Assembly: GCF_002288925.2 (NCBI RefSeq)
Contig: NW_022098069.1
Coordinates: 69,148,758 to 69,212,757, forward strand
Length of the DNA: 64,000 bases
Direction: 5' to 3'
Source of the DNA: Delphinapterus leucas
Taxonomy: Eukaryota; Chordata; Mammalia; Artiodactyla; Monodontidae
The notes under the pieces were generated by a model. The model did no database searches, had not been told where the DNA came from, and worked only from the letters and a program-made list of their open reading frames with translations. Both the position numbers and the translations under genes were made by a program. Positions 12,225 through 25,250 of the stretch are shown in pieces; the first letter of the stretch is position 1; each line of letters starts with the position of its first letter.

Positions 12225-13445
12225 GTGTATAATGTCAAGTGCTGGGAATACAAGAATGAATAAATAGATGAAATCTCTTCTCATGAGGCATATGGTTTGG
12301 TGGTGGTTACAGACAAGTAAACAGGGAACTACAATAAAGTGCTAAATTCTGTGATGGCAGAAGTGCAGAGAACTCCAAGGGGAATGGGGTAGGACAAAGA
12401 GAACACTAAAACTAGATTTAGGAAAAAAGAAAAGTTTCTTAGAATGAACCTGGTAAGGGGGCTAGAAGTAATGGAGTGGAAGGGATGAGATGTTTCAGGA
12501 AGAGCATAACATTATGTGGAAAGGCCTAAAATGGAGAGAGCACATGATACATTTGTAGTTCAGTATGGCTTGGCCATGGAGGGGAAGATGAGAATGGCAG
12601 AAGTGATCACACTGAAGAGACAATTTATGGTTTAACCGTAATAGTCTTTGAATGCCATGGCAAAGAATTTTTCTCTTATCCTGGGAGCAAGAGTAACCAT
12701 TAAGGCTGCTAAGCAGCCGGTGGCATGATCAGATAGGTGTTTCAGAATTCTCTGATTATAATAAGAGGAGGGACAGTGAGGGTCTGTTGGTAGAAGTGAC
12801 TTTTCAGCAATCTAGGAGGAGAGTCAGTGGTCTGAATTAGGGAATTATGAAGATGGGGTGAAAGGAAGTAGTTGGTTTCAAGAGATCCTTAGGAGTGGAA
12901 TGCACAGGACATCATCGTTGGTTAGACGATGGCCTTGATTTTACTCTGACAGGATCAGCGTTCTGAGCATTCAGTCTGTACAGCTGAGTGGGGCCCTGTG
13001 CCCAGAAGGGACTCACTATTGGTTTAATGCTGTTGTTGCTGTCTTTAAATTCTTAATGGTTTTTGAACAAGGAACCCCAGATTTTCCTTTTAAACTCAGC
13101 CTTGTAAATTATGTAGCCAGTCCTGGTCTTAAGAACTGGTTGGATGGTGGTATGTTTCACAGGGAGAGGGAAAACAGGAATACATTTTGGGGGAAAGATA
13201 AAGAGCTCTGTATGGGATATATTGAGTTTAAGGTATTTAAAATATTTAATAGCCTTTGGATCCTTAGTTCAGCTGGCCAATGATACAGATTTAAGACTAA
13301 GCATTTTAGTGATAATTGAAGCCATTGGAATGGATAGTATCTCCTAGCGTAAGTATATAGTAGCTGAAGAAAAGGTTGAAAGGAAGGAACCCAGGTGCAC
13401 TCCAATATTCAAGAGTGGGCAGAAGAAAAGGAGTCCGTAATGAGT
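12225..13445 (+). mobile_element. Ancient interspersed repeat, family not assigned
   Basis: Contains phrases that recur in a known long mammalian repeat, in order: AAGTGCTGGGAATACAAGAATGAAT, CAGGAAGAGCATAAC with GAAAGGCCTAAAATGGAG, GGTGGCATGATCAGATA, TTGAAGCCATTGGAATGGATAG, GGAACCCAGGTGCACTCCAA. I recognise the text but cannot name the family with certainty. Open frames at 13056-13405 on both strands overlap it and are treated as chance. Confidence 0.5.
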
Positions 13446-13856
13446 GCAGAAGAAATTATATCTATGTAGAAGTTTGAATATTCAGAAATAAATTATGTAA
13501 AGTTAGAGTTTGTAAGTTTATTGATGTCAGGAAGTTAAGAGAGTTCCTATCTAATATATTTTATTTCCTCTGTGACATAGGAGGTTAGGTCAGCTGCTGA
13601 GAAAAAAGGAAAGTGGTCAGGTTAGGGATTTGAGGAGAATGGAGAAGCTTGAAATAACTTCCGAGAAAAAGGACTTTATGAGGAAATTGGAATGCCAGGC
13701 AAGGTTAAGGATCTATATGAGAATGGAGATAATTTTGTTGAGATTTTTCATTTTCAGTGCTTAGCCGTCAGTTGTAGCTGTGTGAAATGGAGATAGTCAT
13801 ATTGATTGGGACTCAGTTTTGCCACATGGAGGAAGGAGTGTTGAATGGATGATTAG

Positions 13857-14026
13857 GCAGCGATTCTTAAACTTTAATATGCATTTGAGTCACTTGTATG
13901 TCTGGGATGGAGTCTGAGATTTAGCAATTCTAATGTTTCTGGAAAAGACTGATGGTCTAAGTATTGTATATTTTAAGAAGATCTCCCAGATAATTCGTAT
14001 GCACATTAAAGTTTGAGAAGCACCTA
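13857..14026 (+). mobile_element. MER5-type hAT-Charlie DNA transposon remnant
   Basis: Both ends are visible: CAGCGATTCTTAAACTTTAAT at the left and TTAAAGTTTGAGAAGCAC at the right form the short imperfect terminal inverted repeat of MER5 (CAG-GGTTCTCAAACTTT type). The middle shows GATTTAGCAATTCTAATG. Non-autonomous, with no transposase. Confidence 0.8.
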
Positions 14027-14029
14027 GCT

Positions 14030-15960
14030 GGAGAATGATTGAAATATACAGTAAAATCTAAAGAAAAGGACTGATAGGGTGAAAATTGAGGGGTTATGCA
14101 ACCGGTAGTCTCAATGAATGAAGACTATCTTTAATCATTTGGATAGTCTCTGAATTCAATGTAGGTATATTTTTGTCTTTTGTGACTGTTAATTTTTCCA
14201 TTTTACCAGAGGCAAAATATTTTCAATGATTTTTTTGAACAAAGTAACACTTGTATATAATACATGTCAAGGTCCATATGCAGAGACCAGACCAATTATA
14301 AATTAGTAAGTAGAATCTTGACGGTGGGATGTTATAAAAATCATGACTCCAATTTGTATGGAACTTTTAATAATCATTATCTTATTTAGCCTTTATAATC
14401 CTATGAGTTGGTAGAATTAGATAGTTTATGCTAATTATACATGTAAAGTAGAGCTACCAGATTCATTAAACCCTCCCATGTCATTTTGAAAATACATTTT
14501 TTTAGTGATTTAGAAATTGAAGTTATGAATGCCTCTGTGTTTTCACAAATGAATACTTTGAATAACTTAATTTCATTTTAACTTTTATAAAGTGTTGCTT
14601 TGCAAATAGACTGCACTTCATATTGGACGTGCACATGACGCCACACTTCCTTCAGAGGCATAGATATTGGTGAATGGACTGGGGAGAATTAGCCCTTCAT
14701 TTTGCCTAGAAATTTTCAATATAAACTCTTAAAAAAAACTGCTGTATATGCATAATTGTGTGTACATATACCTTTGTTTATAGGGAAAAAAACCTGAAAA
14801 GATACATATGTTCAAATGTTAAAAGTGGTTATCTATGGAAGTGATGGTAAGTATATATTTCCCTGTTTTCTAACTTTACTGCAATGAACATGGATTTCTC
14901 TTTAAATTATTTTTAAAAGTGTAAATATATATAAACTTTACTGTCATAAAATTTTGATAATGTCTTAAATTGTCTCCTGAGCTAAATTCTTTACCATTCC
15001 TTAGCACCATAACTAGACATACATACTCGATCTCAATTCCACAATGAGTCAAGACAAATTCAGCAGTCATTAGGTGATGAAGGTCTCATTCAGATGAAGT
15101 AAATAATCTTTTCCTTCAATGCCAGTAGATAACCTATTTTATATAGACATATTATTTTTCAGAGGGTACTTAGCTAACTGTAGCTTGCTATAATTGTGCC
15201 CACTAATGATTAAAATCTCTGATAATTATTATGGTAAGGCTATAAGGACTTGCATCTCTGCAGTAAAATCTTTTATCAATACAACTTAAAATGTATGGTA
15301 AATTTATTCTGTGGTACTAAATAAACCAAGGATTATGGGTTTTGAGAATTACAGTGAATTCTACAGTTCTTACTAGAATTAGAGCTAGTAAGAGAGTTTA
15401 AAATATTAATATAATAGTCATTAAATTTTGTGAATATTCAGGTTTTTAGAATGTTTTTTACTCAATCTTCTGTTATCTTTTTTGTACCTAAATCAAACCA
15501 CAAATAGTGGTTACTATTAATTTTAATAATAAATATGTTTAATCAAAGTACTTTGAAAATAAAAACTCTTATTATTCCTTAATGTTACTCTAATCTGTAC
15601 AGGTCAATAAAGTACATTTTATAAATATGTATCTTCCCAGGAATTAAACTATGTCCTGTTTGCACCCCCAGGCAGAGACTAGTTTACTCTTCTCATCAGT
15701 AAGGCCAGGCCAGTTGTCTTAATTAATTTGCCAAGACATACTATGAAATTAGTAAGTGCCAATTATCCCCTTTCTATTAAAGACTGAGGGACAGAAAGCA
15801 TTAGGCAGTTTGCCAGTAGACAAGTAGTAAACTTCATGGAAGAGCTCAAGTAGTCTCTAGGCCTGGGGAATTGACAATTTTTCTAGTTACTCTAGGAATC
15901 ATTGGCATCATTTTGTTGTTATTGCCCTATCATATATAGACATGACAGAAATTCTGGAAA
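14030..15960. other. Diverged sequence, nothing recognised
   Basis: AT-rich DNA with no supported exon or clear repeat. A 64-aa frame on the minus strand at 14876-15070 has no recognisable motif. Confidence 0.45.
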
Positions 15961-15965
15961 GAGTA

Positions 15966-16305
15966 CATCCTCATAACTTTTTTTTTTCTTTTTTTTTGCT
16001 GCATTGGGTCTTCGTTGCTGTGCGTGGGCTTTCTCTAGTTGCAGCAAGCGGGGGCTGTGTTGCGGTGTGCGGGCTTCTCATTGTGGTGGCTTCTCTTATT
16101 GCGGAGCATGGGCTCTAGGCACGCAGGCTCAGTAGTTGTGGCACACGAACTCTAGACCGCAGGCTCAGTAGTTGTGGCGCACAGGCTTAGTTGCTCCGCG
16201 GCATGTGGGATCTTCCCGGACCAGGGCTCGAACCCGTGTCCCCTGCACTGGCAGGTGGATTCTTAACTACTGCGCCACCAGGAAAGTCCATCCTCATAAC
16301 TTTTT
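15966..16305 (-). mobile_element. CHR-type SINE with 17-bp target-site duplication
   Basis: SINE body 15983-16288, minus strand, beginning GGACTTTCCTGGTGGCGCAG and with B-box-like GGTTCGAGCCC. CATCCTCATAACTTTTT flanks it at 15966-15982 and 16289-16305. The intact B-box-like sequence and clean duplication suggest a comparatively young copy. The 78-aa frame at 16172-16408 is SINE-derived. Confidence 0.93.
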
Positions 16306-16309
16306 AGCT

Positions 16310-17390
16310 CTATTTATCTGTCGGTTTCATTTACTTTTTTTTTTTAATAACCAAAATAGTTTATATTATAACTTAAAATTCTTTCATATGAAAAATAGCA
16401 ATCTTTAACTAATGCTTTCTACTCTCCTAGGAAAAGGACATTAAAAACGCTGCACATTTAGACATTAATTGCATTCTTTATATTTAATTTCCACATTTCA
16501 CATTTGCTACCTGTAATTTCACCAAGATCTATTTCACCTGGCCTTTATAAAATATTTCACTTTGAAATGATTATATAATCATTCATTTACATTTTAATAT
16601 TCTTTCTAACAGATATTTTTCTGTCTTGCTCAGCAAAGTTCAATTTAAGGATAAACTATATAAATGATCTAATTCAATTTCAATTTCTTTACATGCTTCA
16701 ATAATATAGTCATGCTAATTATGCTTTCCCTTTTGTTCTCTTATCATCTGAAGCCAGATTATAGTTTTATATACCAGGTTCTGCACTGGGTGCCAGATGC
16801 AAGGGAAGCCAGTAAATAACTTAATATCCAGAAAGATCCTAGCTTTGGTTGAAAAAGGAAGATGTCTTGTAAGTAGGACTGTTGTAAACTATACAGTAAT
16901 TGTAAATCTCCATAATTATAAAGGGGCATTTTCTCTTCTTTCTTTAACCTGTCTTAAGTATTAGATATGATTAAAAGAAGAAGTGTTTCTCTCAATAAAA
17001 GAAAAAAATTACTTGTTTTTACAGTCAGTTTTGAGACAAAAGGAAAAACTCCACTGGGATAAAAATATGTCCACACAGGGCCTGCTATGTAAAATTTTCC
17101 AGACTCATAGGGACTTGAACCCCGTTTTTTAGTTATTTGATGAAATTGCGCATACTAGTTTATGAATAGTTCTGAATGTTCTTGTGTTCTTTTTCATATA
17201 AAATATTTTAAAAATCTGTCAGTTTTGGTTTCTCCATTAGTAGATGGACCTGTGGGAAAGTGGGACTTGCTTACAAAATGCATTGAAAGCAAGTACTTTC
17301 CCAGCCTTGAATAATTTATTTTCTCCTTCTTCCAGTCTCTTGTGGAACATATTCTATTGTGTCCACTGAACATTTAATATACATGGCTTT
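16310..17390. other. Diverged sequence, nothing recognised
   Basis: No exon, RNA gene or named repeat seen. Confidence 0.45.
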
Positions 17391-17394
17391 AAAT

Positions 17395-17515
17395 TGCTAT
17401 TTATCGTTTTGTTTATCCCTACATTGCAAGCTCCTGAAAGGCAGAGATTCACTCTCTTGCTTGTGATATTCCCAGTGCCTGTATCTTACATAGAATTAGT
17501 TTTTAACAAATTATT
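17395..17515 (+). mobile_element. L2 LINE 3' end fragment
   Basis: TTGCAAGCTCCTGAAAGGCAGAGATTC followed by TATTCCCAGTGCCTG and an AACAAATTATTCATAAATT end follows the L2 3' tail (TGTAAGCTCCTTGAGGGCAGG, CCAGTGCCTAGC, AATAAATATTTG). Confidence 0.7.
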
Positions 17516-17519
17516 CATA

Positions 17520-20500
17520 AATTATTTATTCTGACAGTTTCTTTTACCCGTTACACAATTGGGGGAATAATTTTATCTAGCTACACTGACAGCTTGTATA
17601 TATATGCCAGCTCTTTTACTCAGTTGCCTAGTTGTTTAAGTGAAACTGAAGCTGGAGACAAGTCAAGGAAGAGGACCAATGCAGCGAAGACACAGGAGTC
17701 TTGAAGGTGGCTGCAATTTCTTCATTAAATCTTGTCAGTGACATAAAGAGTTCTTCAAATAAAACTCATCGATGACAAATTGAGCAGTTAGTGATACTGC
17801 ACATCTAATAATAGCAAATCATGCAATTTCAATTTGTTAACATGCTAAGCACCTTACATTATTTCTTTCTTTTACAAGAGAGTCTGAAGCTTAGAGAGTT
17901 TACAGATTTCCATGGAGTAATATAGTTCATAGTGGCTGGATTAATATTCTGTTTGAATCCAAAGCCAATGATTTTAACAACTTCCAAACAATAGTAACAA
18001 CAAAAAATGAGAAACATAATTCACTGTATACCTGAGTTCACTGAGACATACACCATCTCATCTCATTGTTAGTCTCCCCAGCAATTCTCTGGCAAATACT
18101 TTCTCATTTTATGGATGAGGAAATTGATGCCCAATGAGAGATATCCATTTGGCATGTTGGTTTACATTTGTAGATAGATACAGATATAGATAGAAAAAGA
18201 TATATTTTCGGAGTGGCATTCTAGTGACTGATGATTGAACTACTAAATTTTTAAGATTTAATTAGCAATAATTTAATTTCAGATGCATTTTATACAGTAT
18301 TTCTTAATCCTCGAATTTTTTTTTTCCTTTTTGGTGGTTGCATATGGATTACTCTTAATGATTTATAGCAGTACTTTAGAGCAGTTTAGAAAGGTCCCAG
18401 CCTAGAAATGTCTGAAATATTTGTAAGGAGTAATGCAATTTTATTATCTAGAATCCTGCTAACATATATGATAAATGTTAGTAGAAAAAGATATATTTGC
18501 TTTCTTTTAAATTTTCATTTTGTAAAACAAAACATTCCTGTTAAGTTAGAAAATAACCAGGATTTCTGGTTTGGAGAAAACCATGTTTAAGTTAAGTAGC
18601 TTTATATGTTTTATATGTTAATTGTTCTAGCAGCATTCAGAAACCCTAGTGTTTATGAGTATGAGCTGTTATTTAGATTCCCATGGCCCTTCACAGCCCC
18701 AGGTCCTAGAAACAAACAAACAAGACTTTACATAATAAAAATTGAAATAGAAATTTAAAATATGACCTATAACATGAGGTATGAACTTGCTTGAACTGTG
18801 TTTGCTTCCTGCTATGAATTTTCAGAATGCCATTGCTAAATGTGGAAGTATTTCAGAGTCTAGTACGAAATAATTCCAGAGAGAATCAGTTCAGTGTCAA
18901 AAAGAAAAATGTAAAAGGAGAAAATTTACTCAATTTTAGAACCAGGAACTGTTAGACCTTAAAGAGACTTTAGAGATGATCTTAGCCTACCTCCCAACTA
19001 GGGAGGTGGAAACTGGCTTTATTATGAAGGAGAACGTCAAGAGCCATATTAGAGGGATCATAAGCTGAGGGAGAGTTTTCCAATTGAGCCCTTTTCTTTC
19101 CTTCATAGTGCCCTTATAATTGCTCACTCTGTTTTTAGTATAAGGCAAGAAAGTAGCAGTCTAGTGCCAGCTAGAGACAAGACAAGAGTATCAGGACAGT
19201 ATGGGAGCCTGGCTTGGGAGACAGTATTGTATTAGCAATAGATTTAGGTATCTTATCTCTCTCAACTCTCTTCACTCTGTGGACCAGGCAACTGTTATAG
19301 AAGCAGGAAAGCCCCTAATAATAAAGATGCCTAGGGTGGAGATCCTAAGAGATTTGCTAGTGAACAGAGGCCCTGGAGAGGTGGGATTGGAGAGTAAAAG
19401 CAGGAAATGATTTTCACTCTCATTTTCTCAGGAGTTGCAGTTTGAAAGGACTTTCAGTTGTGATTTTTTTGTTGTCTTTTCTGATATATAATTCAAATTT
19501 CAAAGAACTGGGAGATGTTATTATAGCAAAATTTCCTATATTCTCACCTACTTGTTTATGTGAACAAAGTCTCTCTGTGCTTTATAGTCTCCCATGTTTA
19601 CAAGAATGCATTGGGGAGGAGGAGACTAATGAGATAATTCCATCGGTCTCATTAAGAAATGAATTTCCAATAAACTTTAACTTTTTATGCTTAATATTTT
19701 GTCTAAGTCTATAATATATATAATGGTACATAAATAATTGCAATGCTAATTCAATCCAGAGGAAATTTAATAGCTAGAACCTTATATTCATGTGAATTTT
19801 TTAAAATTTAATGTATGTACATAGTTTTATTTGTGAAAGTTATTACAAAATGAGTAATGAAGGGGGTAGTGGAATGGAAATACAAATTTAAGGAGAAAAA
19901 AAGCAATTTAAAGTTTCTCAGAGCTAGCTTTTATATGGATGATAGTGTTAAATCATTTAAAATTATTGAATAATTGGAAAAAGTTGAAATAAAAGTCATT
20001 TAAAAATATCAGTATTTATGGTATTCTGGAAGTTACATCTGTTACAACTATTTAAACATGGGTACATGTGAGAAGGCAATAATTTCACCTTTCTTTTTAA
20101 AATATATGTATAGCTCCTTTTTAGCACTACTAAGAGCTACATGTGCACACTGATTAAGACCAGAACTCTACATTTTTGGAGAACAGGAGGGAGATGAAGA
20201 GAGAGAAAAATGCTTTTAAAATTACACAATGAAGCTTTTCCAAGGAGTGATGAAGAGTGCATGCTTATAAAATGATTTTAGAAGCAGACCAGCCAGAACG
20301 GTGAAAGGATCAGAATGCTGATATGGCAAAAGATAATGGAGTTGGTCCCTAGCCAGGCTGTAGCAACTGCCTTATTATATTTCAATATGTGCCATTAGCT
20401 GTATATCTTGATTCCTTCAACTTTCTGCCCAAACGAATGACTCTTATTTCTACAGTAACTAGAATAGAGTTGGCTGGTCTGCTGATACCACCACAGCCTT

Positions 20501-21610
20501 TACTAATCCACTGTATATTCGTAGAGTGGGATGGGAGGATGGTGGTGTTCCTTTGATTAAAAAAAAAAAAAGGTACCGACCTTGGAAAAATTTGTGACAT
20601 GTTAGAATTGAAGTCAGTATAGAACCCACACGTGAGTGCATATGCCTGTAGCGCACTGTTCTTCTACACCTTACCCAAGTTGTAACAGAGGTCTTACTTA
20701 TGCTTTGTAATTAGAGGAGTTTCATGCTTAGAAATGGGGAAATAGAGAATCAAGTGATGAAGGGAGATAGCAATAAAACTATGTAAGATGAATCTTTGCT
20801 GCAGATCTTGGCAAAATCCTAGGCTAAAGAATTAGAATCATCTAATGCAGAAAATGTACAAGGAGTCAATGGAGGGAAAAAGGAAAGAAACAAACACAGG
20901 AAGGATACTATCAGAGAAATTGTGCATGGGTGTGGGGGTGGGGGGAAGGTCTGAGGGGAGGAACAGGAAATAAAATAAGTTGTTTGCCTAAATCAGTGAT
21001 TATCAGTGGGGCTCCAGAGTGTGCCTCTGAAGAGTATGCATGTATTTACATCAAAGTATATAAATGCTCTCTCTTCTTCACAGGATTCTGATATGACCAA
21101 ATGATCTTAAACAATGCTTCCCCTGCCTACCTCACACATACAAAAATAAAGTAAAATAAATAACTACTTGATTTTGCATGTGGAAATATGCATCCATGTC
21201 AATGACGTGGAAGTCTAAACAATGTTATTTTCATCATACAGCAAACATGTAAAAATTTTAGATTTCCTAAGCATTATTTTAGGTAAGAAATTGTAGGGAT
21301 TTTTACTGCTTTAAAAAAAAACAAAAACTTTTAGCTAGAATAATTTTCATACTACTCATTTAACTGAGTAAGAAGTAAAATATTAAGAAATATAGCAGCC
21401 ATTTAAAATATGTAATCCCCAACATTTCTTAATGGGAAGTGGGTTCTGGTAGCTGGAATGCTTTCTACTTTATGCTGTGGTGGGTGTGTATAGGCATGTT
21501 TGAAAGAGGAAACTAGGATCGGCCAAACTGCTCATTCCGGCAAGGGGATAGCTGACATCTGATTGATAAAATAATAAATAATGAGGAAACTCAGGTTATT
21601 TCTTTGATAG
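17520..21610. other. Diverged sequence with possible old repeat fragments
   Basis: A possible MIR relic lies at 17870-17960 and another short ancient fragment near 18940-18990 (AGACCTTAAAGAGACTTTAG). Open frames at 19201-19410, 19442-19714 and 20382-20656 carry no motif I recognise, and two of them overlap each other. No exon can be supported. Confidence 0.4.
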
Positions 21611-21619
21611 TAGTTATAA

Positions 21620-21710
21620 TCACTAACATTACTGAATACTTATGGTGTGTTGGGCACTATCTTAAAATTTTACACATGATAAATTATTTAATTGTCATAA
21701 TAATAACCAC
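21620..21710 (-). mobile_element. Probable MIR fragment
   Basis: ACTGAATACTTATGGTGTGTTGGGCACTATCTT then AATTATTTAATTGTCATAATAATAACC resembles the reverse 3' part of MIR (TACTATGTGCCAGGCACTGTTCT, TTTAATCCTCACAACAACC). Confidence 0.5.
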
Positions 21711-21769
21711 ATGTGTCTTATAATCACAGAAATGTCCCAAATTTTCCTCTTATTTTCTTTCTTATTTAT

Positions 21770-22200
21770 TTCTTTTATCATTCAGCTGTTGATTAGCTCT
21801 CCCCTTGTCTGAGTGGGCAGTTGAGCCCAGTCCTAGCTCCCTCTTTTAAGTGGAGGCTTGACTGACCTAGAGCATCCACAGTGGCTCACTCATATGTCTG
21901 GCTCACCTGGGGCATTCTCCTGGAGCACCTTGGAGCTCTTCCACATGGCCTCTCGAGAAGCACGGGCTTGTAAAGACATGGCAGCTAGGTTCTAAGATGG
22001 AGGTTTCAAGCCCAGAAAAGCAAAAGCCACAGATCTCTGAAAGCCCCTCTCTGAAGTTATAGCGTGTCAGTTTACCCAATTCTCTTGCCCCACATTTTGG
22101 CCAGAGCATCTCACAGATTGAGTGGGAGGAAAATAGACTCAACCTCTTGATGGGAAGAATGGGAAAATATTTGCAGCCATCTTTAATCCACCATAGATAA
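21770..22200. mobile_element. Ancient interspersed repeat, family not assigned
   Basis: Locally GC-richer block with phrases known from a mammalian-wide repeat: GGCTCACTCATATGTCTGG, CATGGCAGCTAGGTTC, CTCAACCTCTTGATGGGAAGAATG, GCAGCCATCTTTAATCCACC. I cannot name the family with confidence. The 79-aa minus-strand frame at 21903-22142 lies within it and is probably repeat-derived. Confidence 0.5.
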
Positions 22201-22559
22201 TATGATAGCTTCCTATGTTGTTGTTATTGTTAAATTCTGTTTATGAGAGCTAACCACCTATTTTACTTCCAGTAACATAAACTGTTTCAAAAGTGTCTTG
22301 CCTATGATAGTTTTCTTAAAAACTGTCTGATAGTTGGATAAGATTTTGGTCCTGGAGGACGGAAAGGAAGGGGACTGAGTGCTCTTGTGCACAGAGTTTC
22401 ACTTATGCATGACTCGACTTAGTCTCAGCCTTCAAGTAAATCACTCTAAGCAGTATGAGGTAGAGAAAAGTATCCCAGTACTTCCCAGAGTGCAAAAGTT
22501 TATATTTTGTGGGGAGACAGAGAGAGAGAGGATGGTATTGCTTATAAAATCATTTTATA

Positions 22560-22790
22560 TATGTATATATATCTATATTTTTCATCTATATATCTGTTTC
22601 TGTTTAGTTTTATCATAGTAATACCTGCTCATATTTTTAAAAATCAAAAAGAACTACACGGCTAAAAAGAAAACAGAAGTCTCCTGCCCTTTCCTCCTCA
22701 TTCTCAAATTTCTACTCCCCAAGACGAACTGCTTTCTATTGATTTAGTAACCCTCCCGGTTGCCTTATGAAATGTCATATTTATATTCTT
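22560..22790 (-). mobile_element. Possible old L1 3'-region fragment
   Basis: AATACCTGCTCATATTTTTAAAAATC and the following A-rich text resemble reversed L1M 3'-region sequence, and an L1M ORF1 relic follows directly. Weak. Confidence 0.3.
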
Positions 22791-22799
22791 ATTTCTTGA

Positions 22800-23480
22800 A
22801 AAAAGAACCAAATGAAACTTCTAGATCTGAAAAATACAAAATCTGAAATGAAGCTTTCACTGAATGTGATTAACAGCAGATGAGACACTGCAAAGAAAAA
22901 TCAGTAAACATATCAACTATTGGCAAATGAACCCATTCAAACTGAAGCCCAGAAAGAAAAAGGAAAAAATAAAACAAAATCACGCACGCGCGCACACACA
23001 CACATACACAAATACACAAAAGAACAGAGCTTCGGTGACCTGATGGACATTATTAGGTGATCTAACATAGATGAATTCCTGGGCGTAGATTGGGAAGAGA
23101 ATCAGAGAAAATAGGTTTAAAGAAATAATGGCCAAAATTTGTTCAGATTTGATAAAACTATCAACGCAACAGAAAAAAGTAGCTCCAAGAATAAGCAGGA
23201 TAAGCAGGCACAAAGCAATTCAAGCAAGATAAACACAAGAAGACCTCACTAGGGTATATGATAATGAAGTTGCTGAAAAGCAGTGATAAAAAAGGAAGTC
23301 TTAAAAGCAAACCAAAAAGAGAAAAAAAGAAAAAACATGTTCAATACAGGAACACAGGTAGGAATTGTCAGAAACAGTGCAAGCCAGGCAACAGTGGAAT
23401 GATATCTTTAAAATGCTGAAAGAAAAAAAAAAAACCTGTCAATATTACAAAGAGCAAAACCTATTCAACTTAAATAATGA
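22800..23480 (+). mobile_element. Old L1 relic, ORF1 region
   Basis: Sense-strand L1M ORF1-type text: GATAATGAAGTTGCTGAAAAG, GGAAGTCTTAAAAGCAAACC, GCAAGCCAGGCAACAGTGGAATGATATCTTTAAAATGCTGAAAG near 23375-23425. This last part encodes the diverged counterpart of the conserved ORF1p stretch that also appears at 54733-54790. No long frame survives. Confidence 0.65.
22981..23020. repeat. (CA)n / (CGCA) microsatellite
   Basis: Interrupted CACGCACGCGCG then CACACACA and CATACACAAATACACAAA inside the L1 relic. The 77-aa minus-strand frame nearby ends in this repeat. Confidence 0.85.
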
Positions 23481-23489
23481 AACATGTTC

Positions 23490-25250
23490 ATATTGAAAGA
23501 GTCCTTTCCATTTACAGAGTCACAGAAACCAATGCTGGAAAGGACCTTTGAGCTTATTAGTCTGTAGTAATGGAAGTAGGTAGGAGTAAGGAGGAGATTA
23601 GACTGACTACCCCCAGAAATACACACAGGGCTTTTAGGTTTCTCACATACACCTGGAAGCTTTTTCACAGACACCCTCACCCTCCCCTCTCACTGTAGCA
23701 TTACTAGGGCAGTGAGCCTCTGAGTGTAATGAGACTGAATAGGATCATCTCTGGTGTGTTGAGGCAGAAATAGATTGAAAACCACCGACAGTCCAAATCC
23801 TCACTTTATGCATATGATCATTAAAGCTTTGAGAAGATAAAATGACTTTTCCCAAATCATTTTTGACAGAGAAAATAGTAAACCTGAATCGCAGATCAGG
23901 TGCTTCTCTATTTCTTTTGGATATTTAAAAAATTGGGGGTCCTCTTGGAATTTGTCTATGACAGTGTATTTGCAATGAGAGGTGAATCTAAGGAGTTACA
24001 GAGCAAAGTTTGTGTTTATATATGTGTGGAGGGGGAGATACTTAGAGTTTTTATATCAGTGCAATTTTATATAAACTCTTAGTATATAAAGACTAGAGTT
24101 TTCTAAGCTATTAATTTACTAAGACATAACAATAATAGGGATGAATAAAATACCTTTCCAGTATTTCATCTCTCTCCTTCTTGACAAGTGAAGTTCCAGG
24201 TGTGGTAATACCTATTGTGTAGTGGCTCCCAAAAGAAGTTCAAGTCCAGAAATACAGAATACATAGGCAGTATATAAATATGCTTATTGTTGCATCATGT
24301 CAGTGGAGGAAAATACAGAAGGAACATTTGAGCTCAATAAATCTCTGCTAAAGAGAGCTTTACTTGCTACAACCTGTCTGCAGCAATCAGAGGAAGGAAG
24401 TCAGCAAGAAAGGGAAAGAATGCCAAGTTGCAAGTGCCAAATTGTCTCATCACTTGCAACTCAAGAGAAAGAGCAGATTCCTATAACTCAAAACAAGGTT
24501 CAAATTCAGCTGCTAAAATTGTAATAGTGTCCTAGATTTTAGAACCCTCTTTTCCCCTACCAATAAAGGTGATCTTTATCCAAATATCAGTACTGAAAAC
24601 CACAGAGGCTAAGTGTTGAAAGGGTCTTGAATCATGTCAAACCGTCTACTTTTCAGATGAGGTAACATGGATCAAAGAACATTATTTGACTCCTGCTCCA
24701 GTGTTCTGTCCATTAGACTCTGTTATGGAGAATAATTCTAACCAAATCACTTGCAAATTCCAGGTAAATCATTCCCCACCAAAAGTGTGTGTCTTTGTGA
24801 TTTGGTTATAGCTATTAAGTATTCTGAGGAACTAATTCTGAAGGATTTACAGGCATTATTTAGTTTTCTTTTGTAAACATTTTGACAAGTTTTTAATCTG
24901 ATATTTTGATCCATTTGGGAGCTACCAAATGTTGCTTTTAAGAGTCTCATTTCTCACTCAAAAACAGTTTTAATAAGATAAAACAGGCATGACTCTGTGG
25001 GAGAGTGTTTTGAAAACATAGGAGCCAAATCAGATGGAAGTCATACAGGTGTTAAGATGCCATTGATGGTAAGGTATATCATTACTTTATAGATTATTGA
25101 GAAAGAAAATGCAGCCAATTAAGTTACGATGTGCATTGATTCCAAGATACACACTCACTCATTTCTGTGATGTTAAAGGATGAAGAAATGTGCTCCTTAG
25201 AATCATTGAAATATTGAAGGTAGTTGGTTAGGAAAGGTGAGGACATTTCT
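23490..25250. other. Diverged sequence, one unexplained open frame
   Basis: No named repeat is clear. A 75-codon plus-strand frame at 24297-24524 starts with ATG and is rich in Glu and Gln, but lacks a recognisable domain, splice context or partner exon. Treated as chance. Confidence 0.4.

Noticed and set aside
18055..18140. Possible MIR fragment (TTTATGGATGAGGAAATTGATGCC)
   Set aside because: Only one short phrase matches, with no ordered neighbouring MIR text.
24297..24524. 75-codon plus-strand frame rich in Glu and Gln with an ATG start
   Set aside because: No domain, no splice or promoter context and no neighbouring exon; length is within chance for this window.
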